A stretch of DNA of 64,000 nt from a virus, in the IMG/VR virus record IMGVR_UViG_3300027741_000051, positions 1-64,000 of that record; one strand, written 5' to 3'. Shown one piece after another: positions 58,525 to 64,000 of this stretch (its first letter is position 1; the number at the start of each line of letters is the position of its first letter). A program made the position numbers and the translations under genes. A model generated the notes under the pieces. That model searched no databases. It was not told the origin of the DNA and saw only the letters and a program-made list of their open reading frames with translations.

Positions 58525-59742
58525 ATGGCATCAAGTATTTCTGCAGGAACAACATCCAGTACCGGTTTGGTTGCTACTGCTGATACCACAGGTGCGTTGG
58601 TATTGCAGACCAACAACGGCACGACTGCGCTCACACTGGATACTTCGCAAAATGCCACCTTTGCTGGCTACGCAAACCTGCCAAACACCTTTGGCTTCAA
58701 GAACCGCATCATCAATGGTGCGATGGTGATTGACCAGCGTAATGCGGGGGCGGCAACGGCGAATACTATTAGTGGATACACGGTAGATAGATGGCAAGTT
58801 GTTCAATACCCGACAACTGGTAAAGTTGTTGGGCAACAAAATGCTGGCTCGGTAACTCCTCCAGTTGGATTTAATAACTATTTTGGAATAACATCCCAAT
58901 CGGCATTTTCAATAGTTGCTGGAAGCATTTACACATTTATTCAAGCAATTGAAGGGTTTAATTTTGCAGATATGGCTTGGGGTACTGCAAACGCACAGAC
59001 AGTTACATTATCTTTTAGAGTTTATTCATCACTTACTGGAACTTTTGGTGGAAGTTTAGGAAATGGGTCAAGTTTTAATAGGTCATATCCTTTTACATAC
59101 ACCATCTCTTCAGCAAATACATGGACAACAATCAGCATAACAATTGCTGGTGATACTACTGGAACTTGGGCGGGGGCAACTAATGGGGTTGGGGTTTATG
59201 TTAATTTTGGATTGGGTGTAGGCTCTACTTTTAGCGGAACGGCTGGAGCATGGGCGGCTGGTGATTATCGTTCTGCTACAGGCGCAACCAGCGTAGTCGG
59301 CACAAGCGGAGCCACGTTCTACATCACAGGCGTACAGCTAGAAAAAGGCAGCACAGCTACATCGTTTGATTACCGCCCGTATGGTACTGAGTTGGCTTTA
59401 TGTCAGAGATATTGTCCTGCTTGGTCTGTTTCTGGTGCAAGTAGCAATTTCCCGTTTGCGGGACAATGTTATGCATCAACTGCGGCTATTTTTACAGCAC
59501 CTTATCCTGTTCAGCCTAGAGTAGCGGCAACAGGAATAACGACTAGTGGAACTTTTGCTGTGATACCAGCTAATTATGGAACTTCTGCCGCAGGAACAGT
59601 AGCTATTTATGGAACTGGAACAAATTTGTCAACTTTTGCCTTAAATGTAACTGGTTCAAGTGGTCTTACTATTGGAAATGCAACTTCTTTACAAAGCAGT
59701 AGTGCGACTAGTTTAATTATTGCGACAGGATGTGAATTATGA
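58525..59742 (+). CDS. Tail fibre with lectin-like C-terminal domain (405 aa)
   Basis: A 405-aa protein. After a fibre module (TTALTLDTSQNATFAG) comes FGFKNRIINGAMVIDQRNAGA, a common start for phage fibre jelly-roll domains, and YITGVQLEKGSTATSFDYRPYGTELALCQRYC near 270-300. This layout is shared by many siphovirus and prophage fibres, which supports horizontal exchange. It overlaps the next short gene (ATGA). Confidence 0.75.
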   Translation: MASSISAGTTSSTGLVATADTTGALVLQTNNGTTALTLDTSQNATFAGYANLPNTFGFKNRIINGAMVIDQRNAGAATANTISGYTVDRWQVVQYPTTGKVVGQQNAGSVTPPVGFNNYFGITSQSAFSIVAGSIYTFIQAIEGFNFADMAWGTANAQTVTLSFRVYSSLTGTFGGSLGNGSSFNRSYPFTYTISSANTWTTISITIAGDTTGTWAGATNGVGVYVNFGLGVGSTFSGTAGAWAAGDYRSATGATSVVGTSGATFYITGVQLEKGSTATSFDYRPYGTELALCQRYCPAWSVSGASSNFPFAGQCYASTAAIFTAPYPVQPRVAATGITTSGTFAVIPANYGTSAAGTVAIYGTGTNLSTFALNVTGSSGLTIGNATSLQSSSATSLIIATGCEL

Positions 59743-59909
59743 CAACACCAATTTGGAAATTAGTTAAAGACCCAACGACTCAACAAGAAAATGTTGTGTG
59801 GCGTGAATGGTCTGATGGCAAGCAGGAATCTTGTTTAGTTACTGCTGAAGCCTACCTAGAATGGCTTGCTGAAGGTAATACACCTGAACCAGCGGATACA
59901 CCAGCATGA
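59739..59909 (+). CDS. 56-aa adhesin-associated protein
   Basis: ATG 59739 overlaps the stop of the 405-aa fibre and TGA 59907-59909 overlaps ATG 59906 of the next adhesin. The 56-aa acidic, Trp-rich product (MTTPIWKLVKDPTTQQENVV..., AYLEWLAEGNTPEPAD) resembles small assembly proteins set between fibre genes. Coupling on both sides supports it. Confidence 0.6.
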   Translation: MTTPIWKLVKDPTTQQENVVWREWSDGKQESCLVTAEAYLEWLAEGNTPEPADTPA

Positions 59910-61036
59910 CCACAACAATCAACGCCAGCAATACAGGTACAGGTGGTTTAATACAGACCGCAGATGCCTCAGGAGTCCTTGCATTCCAAACGGCAGGAAC
60001 AACTGCGGTCACCATAGATGCAAGCCGGAACACTACCTTTGCAGGCACAGCTACGGTAAATACTATTGGTTCAGCAGCAGCTACGGCACTAACAATAAAA
60101 AGCGCAGGAACGACTGCGGTCACCATCGACACGAGCCAGAACGTCACCTTGAATAGCACGGGTGCATTGACATTGCCCATCGGCACTACTGCACAGCAGC
60201 CCACAGCAGTGGCTGGCATGATTCGCTACAACTCCACAACGTCTTCATTTGAACTGTACAACGGCTCCTACTGGGGTTCAATTGTTACTACATACGCAGT
60301 TAGCTATTTAGTTGTGGCTGGCGGCGGGGGCGGTTATGGGCCAGCAGGTGGCGGAGCCGGGGCTGGTGGGTTGTTGTCGGGCAGTTCTTTGAGTCTTGCT
60401 TCGGGAACTGCATATGCCGTCACCATTGGCGCTGGTGGAACAGGAGATGGCACCTACACCGCAACAGCAGGCGGCAATTCAGTTCTTAGTTCTCTTACTG
60501 CAATTGGCGGAGGCACTGGTAACGGAATTGCTGGCGGTTCTGGAAGCGGCGGTGGCCCCGCTACCAGTGGTTACGCTGGCACAGCAGGGCAAGGTAATGC
60601 AGGTGGAACTGCCAGTGGCGGAAACGGGTGCAGCGGCGGTGGTGGCGCTGGCGCAGTAGGCGGTTCTAGTACCTCTAATTCTGGTGCAGGCGGCGCTGGC
60701 CTTGCTTCTTCAATTTCAGGTACTTCCACATATTACGCTGGTGGTGGTGGAGGTGGTGGTATCAACGGGGGAACCAACGGAGCAGGCGGCGCTGGCGGTG
60801 GTGGAGCCGGGGCTGTTTACAACGGCGCAAATGGAGTTGCTGGCACTACAAATCTTGGCGGTGGCGGCGGCGGCGGTGGTAATGCCGGAAGTAATGGAAG
60901 AATTGGTGGCAATGGCGGCTCCGGTATCGTAATCATCAGTTACTCCGGTTCACAACGCGGTTCTGGCGGTACAGTAACATCTTCTGGTGGAAACACAATC
61001 CACACGTTCACCTCCAGCGGCACATACACAGCATAA
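59906..61036 (+). CDS. Glycine-rich adhesin (376 aa)
   Basis: A 376-aa protein with a short fibre module (AATALTIKSAGTTAVTIDTS) and a 230-residue glycine-rich domain from SYLVVAGGGGGYGP to IVIISYSGSQ and HTFTSSGTYTA. It is a shorter homologue of the 55956 protein; the last ~100 bases are nearly identical in DNA. It probably binds a different receptor variant. Confidence 0.78.
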   Translation: MTTTINASNTGTGGLIQTADASGVLAFQTAGTTAVTIDASRNTTFAGTATVNTIGSAAATALTIKSAGTTAVTIDTSQNVTLNSTGALTLPIGTTAQQPTAVAGMIRYNSTTSSFELYNGSYWGSIVTTYAVSYLVVAGGGGGYGPAGGGAGAGGLLSGSSLSLASGTAYAVTIGAGGTGDGTYTATAGGNSVLSSLTAIGGGTGNGIAGGSGSGGGPATSGYAGTAGQGNAGGTASGGNGCSGGGGAGAVGGSSTSNSGAGGAGLASSISGTSTYYAGGGGGGGINGGTNGAGGAGGGGAGAVYNGANGVAGTTNLGGGGGGGGNAGSNGRIGGNGGSGIVIISYSGSQRGSGGTVTSSGGNTIHTFTSSGTYTA

Positions 61037-61044
61037 GGAAAAAA

Positions 61045-61467
61045 ATGTCTAGCATTATATCAGCAGATTCAGGATTAATAACAGGAGTACCAGGACTTAA
61101 AACAAGTGCCGATAGTACCGGCTCTTTGCAATTTCAAACAGGTAATAATGTAACTGTAGTTACTTTGACTTCCAATGGAGGTATTGCATTTGGTACGAGT
61201 AATACTGCATATGGTACTTCAGGACAAGTACTAATCAGTGGAGGAGATTCACCTCCAGCATGGACTACTTTTTCTCCATTACCTTCGCAAACAGGTTATG
61301 CGAATAATTTCTTAAAAACAAATGGAACTACTGCTAGCTGGAGCACATTACCTACTACTTTATACGTCCTAAATAGAGCAGGTTCCTCAATTAGTATACC
61401 TGTTGGTAACGGTTTATTGCCAATTTTGAATCGCTCAGGTTCTACAATTAACGTGCCAGTAAGTTAA
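61045..61467 (+). CDS. Short fibre protein (140 aa)
   Basis: A 140-aa protein with the fibre-type N-terminus (STGSLQFQTGNNVTVVTL, GTSGQVLISGGDSPPAWTT) and a compact C-terminal repeat (LNRAGSSISIPVGNG and LNRSGSTINVPVS). AAGGAAAAAA precedes the ATG. It could be a minimal tip. Confidence 0.65.
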   Translation: MSSIISADSGLITGVPGLKTSADSTGSLQFQTGNNVTVVTLTSNGGIAFGTSNTAYGTSGQVLISGGDSPPAWTTFSPLPSQTGYANNFLKTNGTTASWSTLPTTLYVLNRAGSSISIPVGNGLLPILNRSGSTINVPVS

Positions 61468-61475
61468 GGAAAAAT

Positions 61476-61970
61476 ATGACAACTAGATACACATTGGTTC
61501 TTAACGGAACATCAATACAAGAACAACAAAATACTGACACCATTATTTTTACTGGTTCGTCAAGTCTGCCTTCTATTAAAACGTCAAGCATTGCTGAAGT
61601 TGATACGATTGCTGCGACTGCTGCTACAGGTACAGTTAACTATGATTTGGCTACTCAATCTGTAATGTATTATAGCACTAACGCATCCGGAAACTGGACA
61701 CTTAATTTTCGAGCTTCAAGTGGTAACAGTTTGGACTCTATGCTTGCAACTGGTGAAGTTGCTTCTGCTACTTTTCTAGTTACTCAAGGTTCTACAGCAT
61801 ATTATAATAGTGCCGTGACAATTGACGGTAATTCAGTAACACCTAAATGGCAAGGCGGTTCTGCGCCAACAAGTGGTAATGCAAGTTCTATTGACTGTTA
61901 TACATATGTTATTCAGAAAACTGGAAGTGCAACTTTTGTTGTGTTGGCTTCGTTGACAAAATTTGCATAA
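61476..61970 (+). CDS. Conserved fibre-cluster protein (164 aa)
   Basis: A 164-aa beta-rich protein: VNYDLATQSVMYYSTNASGNWTLNFRA, then GEVASATFLVTQGSTAYYNS, VTPKWQGGSAPTSGNASSID and YTYVIQKTGSATFVVLASLTKF. This family is widespread in aquatic phage tail clusters; its role is unknown. Confidence 0.7.
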   Translation: MTTRYTLVLNGTSIQEQQNTDTIIFTGSSSLPSIKTSSIAEVDTIAATAATGTVNYDLATQSVMYYSTNASGNWTLNFRASSGNSLDSMLATGEVASATFLVTQGSTAYYNSAVTIDGNSVTPKWQGGSAPTSGNASSIDCYTYVIQKTGSATFVVLASLTKFA

Positions 61971-61980
61971 AGGATAATTG

Positions 61981-64000
61981 ATGCCACGTTTATCGAAAAT
62001 TGGAGCGGCCGCACTTGCTGCCTTTGGGTGGACTGGACTGCAATCGGTTACCGTCAGTTATCTTGTAGTTGCTGGCGGGGGCGCGGGTGGTGGAGGCGTT
62101 GCTTCTCACGGCGGTAGCGGAGGGGGCGCGGGCGGTTATCGGACGGGAACAGCATCATTAAACCCATCACTGTCTTACACAGTCACAGTTGGCGCTGGAG
62201 GTGCTGGTGCAAATAGTACTGGTGCATCTGGTAGTGATTCCACATTTAACGCAACCACTTCGGCAGGAGGTGGGGGAGGAGTTACCGCTAGTAACGTAGG
62301 CGTTGCTGGTGGTTCTGGTAGTGGTGGTGGCCCTGATGGAACACCAGCCGCTGGCGGCGCTGGAAACACACCATCTACATCCCCAGTGCAAGGTTACGCT
62401 GGTGGACAAGGTATTACGGACAATGCTTCTTACAGTGCAACTGGTGGTGGCGGCGGTTCTTCGGCGGTCGGTGCTGCCGGTGTAAATGGGCAATCTGGTG
62501 CTGGTGGCGTAGGTACTGCAAATAGCATCTCAGGCACATCTACCTACTATGCTGGTGGCGGTGGAGGCGGTGCTACAACTCAATCAACTCGAGGCACAGG
62601 TGGTAATGGCGGTGGTGGCAATGGTGCATCCTCTGGTGCTGGTAGCTCCGGTACAGCAAACCTTGGTGGTGGTGGCGGTGGAGCATCAGTTAGTGGTACA
62701 ACGGGCGGCAACGGAGGCTCCGGTGTCGTAATCATCTCCTACGTTGGCGCACAGCAATTCGGTGGCGGAGTTGTCACAACTGATGGCACAAACACAATTC
62801 ACATATTTAACACATCAGGAACTCTGTTGCCTTTGTCTTCACTGACAGCACAATATCTTGTTGTTGGTGGTGGTGGCGGAGGCGCTTCAGGCGGCGGTGG
62901 TGCTGGAGGTTTTCGCACTGGTACTGGGGTCACGATTGATACCAACTCTAATTATGTAATCACCGTTGGCAGTGGAGGAAGTGGAGGAGTTGGTGGCAGC
63001 GGAACACCGGCATCAACTAATGGCGCTAATTCAGTTTTTTTAAATATTACTTCAGCTGGTGGCGGCAACGGCGCACGAATTGGAAATAGTGGAGAACTGT
63101 CCGGCGGATCTGGTGGATCTGGTGGCGGCGGTGGCGGATTTTCAAATTCTATAACAAATGGAGGATCAGGAAATACTCCAAGTACCAGCCCAAGTCAAGG
63201 TAATAATGGCGGCAGCAATGGAACTCAACTATCTTCTCCTTATCCCGCTGGTGGTGGCGGTGGCGCTAGTGCAGTTGGAGGAAATGGTTCTGGTGGTTCA
63301 ATTTCAGGTAATGGCGGTGCAGGCACGGCAAGCAGTATTAGTGGTTCAAGCGTTACCTATGCTGGCGGTGGCGGCGGCGGTAGTTATGGTAGTGGCACTG
63401 CGGGCACCGGCGGCGCCGGCGGTGGAGGCGCAGGAAGTGGCACAACAACCGGCACCAGTGGAACAGCCGGTACTGGCGGCGGCGGCGGTGGTTCTTATGT
63501 TTCAGGCACCGGCGGTAACGGCGGCTCTGGCGTAGTCATCATTTCTTACGCCGGCTCTACCCAGCAGATGGCTGGTGGCACAGTGACCATCTCTGGCGGC
63601 AATGTCATCCACACATTTACCTCCAGCGGATACCTAACGCCCATCAAGTACGCAAGCCGTTCACTGCGGTTCCGTAGCACCAACAATTCTTATTTGAACC
63701 GAACTCCCGCTAAAGCATCCAACCAAAAAACATGGACATGGAGCGGTTGGGTTAAGCGCGGAAATCTTGCTACAGGCGCGGCGCAATTTCTTTTTACAGC
63801 GCATAGCGGTTCTCCTTGGGGTGGTATTATTTTAGATTCAACAAATGCTATTCAAGTATCATTTAGCGCTGGAGTTTCCGGTGGAACTTACACTACTGCG
63901 CTTTATCGTGACCCATCTGCTTGGTATCACATAGTAGTTGCGGTTGACACCACGCAAGCAACAGCATCAAATCGTATTTTGATTTATGTTAATGGAGTTG
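61981..64000 (+). CDS. Large tandem glycine-rich adhesin with LamG domain (partial)
   Basis: Starts at ATG 61981 after AAGGATAATTG and stays open to the window end (at least 673 codons). Two glycine-rich modules follow each other: SYLVVAGGGAGGGG... to VVIISYVGAQQ (about 27-260), and QYLVVGGGGGGASG... to VVIISYAGSTQ (about 287-525). Then comes a LamG/concanavalin-type domain (LNRTPAKASNQKTWTWSGWVK, DPSAWYHIVVAVDTT, RILIYVNGV), cut by the window end. It is probably the terminal receptor-binding fibre. The 3' end cannot be seen. Confidence 0.8.
   Translation, partial: MPRLSKIGAAALAAFGWTGLQSVTVSYLVVAGGGAGGGGVASHGGSGGGAGGYRTGTASLNPSLSYTVTVGAGGAGANSTGASGSDSTFNATTSAGGGGGVTASNVGVAGGSGSGGGPDGTPAAGGAGNTPSTSPVQGYAGGQGITDNASYSATGGGGGSSAVGAAGVNGQSGAGGVGTANSISGTSTYYAGGGGGGATTQSTRGTGGNGGGGNGASSGAGSSGTANLGGGGGGASVSGTTGGNGGSGVVIISYVGAQQFGGGVVTTDGTNTIHIFNTSGTLLPLSSLTAQYLVVGGGGGGASGGGGAGGFRTGTGVTIDTNSNYVITVGSGGSGGVGGSGTPASTNGANSVFLNITSAGGGNGARIGNSGELSGGSGGSGGGGGGFSNSITNGGSGNTPSTSPSQGNNGGSNGTQLSSPYPAGGGGGASAVGGNGSGGSISGNGGAGTASSISGSSVTYAGGGGGGSYGSGTAGTGGAGGGGAGSGTTTGTSGTAGTGGGGGGSYVSGTGGNGGSGVVIISYAGSTQQMAGGTVTISGGNVIHTFTSSGYLTPIKYASRSLRFRSTNNSYLNRTPAKASNQKTWTWSGWVKRGNLATGAAQFLFTAHSGSPWGGIILDSTNAIQVSFSAGVSGGTYTTALYRDPSAWYHIVVAVDTTQATASNRILIYVNGV

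Overview
This window is part of a T4-type myovirus genome. It holds gp33, gp59 and gp32 in the T4 order, a full set of baseplate genes (gp4, gp48, gp54-like, gp26, gp53, gp27, gp5 pieces, gp25, gp6, gp7-like, gp8) and a very large tail-fibre and adhesin cluster. The DNA is AT-rich and the genes are packed with ATGA or TAATG overlaps. Promoters are of two kinds: host-like TTGACA-17-(TGn)TATAMT, and NATAAATA octamers like the T4 and cyanophage late promoter. PhoH, a CobS-like ATPase, a 2OG-Fe(II) oxygenase and DUF4815 tail proteins are typical of aquatic T4-like phages. The host cannot be named. The permuted tmRNA would fit an alphaproteobacterium, a permuted-tmRNA betaproteobacterium or a picocyanobacterium, and the outer-membrane-type protein shows the host is Gram-negative.

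Layout. 1-10051: small early or middle genes and metabolic genes (zinc-ribbon miniproteins, a P-loop kinase, a CobS-like AAA+ ATPase, membrane miniproteins, a lipoprotein, a MazG-like protein, a 2OG-Fe(II) oxygenase inside a 60-bp duplication, PhoH, a Cas4/RecB-like exonuclease). 10082-11209: an isolated glycine-rich adhesin, a small partner and a cupin-like protein. 11222-12195: a stable-RNA operon with a strong promoter, a class-II tRNA-like element, a circularly permuted two-piece tmRNA (ssrA) with a tRNA-like intervening segment, an outer-membrane beta-barrel-type gene and a terminator. 12209-15822: a SleB-type endolysin, a small membrane protein, gp33, gp59, a HAD nucleotidase, a late gene and gp32 with its terminator. 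15824-22920 (minus strand): two paralogous large tail proteins (one with an M15 peptidase domain), a small tail assembly protein, gp26, a gp54/gp19-like tube protein, a gp2-like protein and gp4. 22954-45531 (plus): gp48, gp53, gp27, split gp5, gp25, gp6, gp7-like, gp8, DUF4815 and coiled-coil proteins. 45533-64000 (plus): tail fibres and adhesins with hundreds of xANxAxx heptads, an S74 chaperone domain, glycine-rich tips and a truncated LamG-bearing adhesin that runs off the window.

How the genes work together. gp59 loads the replicative helicase onto gp32-coated DNA. gp33 links the phage late sigma to the sliding clamp, so that the NATAAATA promoters fire. The baseplate set builds the wedges and hub. 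In this phage the lytic domain is missing from gp5 and an M15 peptidase sits in a tail protein instead. The fibre cluster supplies a combinatorial set of adhesins. The most unusual locus is the phage-borne permuted tmRNA with tag ANDSAYRLAA, apparently transcribed together with a phage outer-membrane-type protein and flanked or interrupted by tRNA-like folds that lack a convincing anticodon arm.
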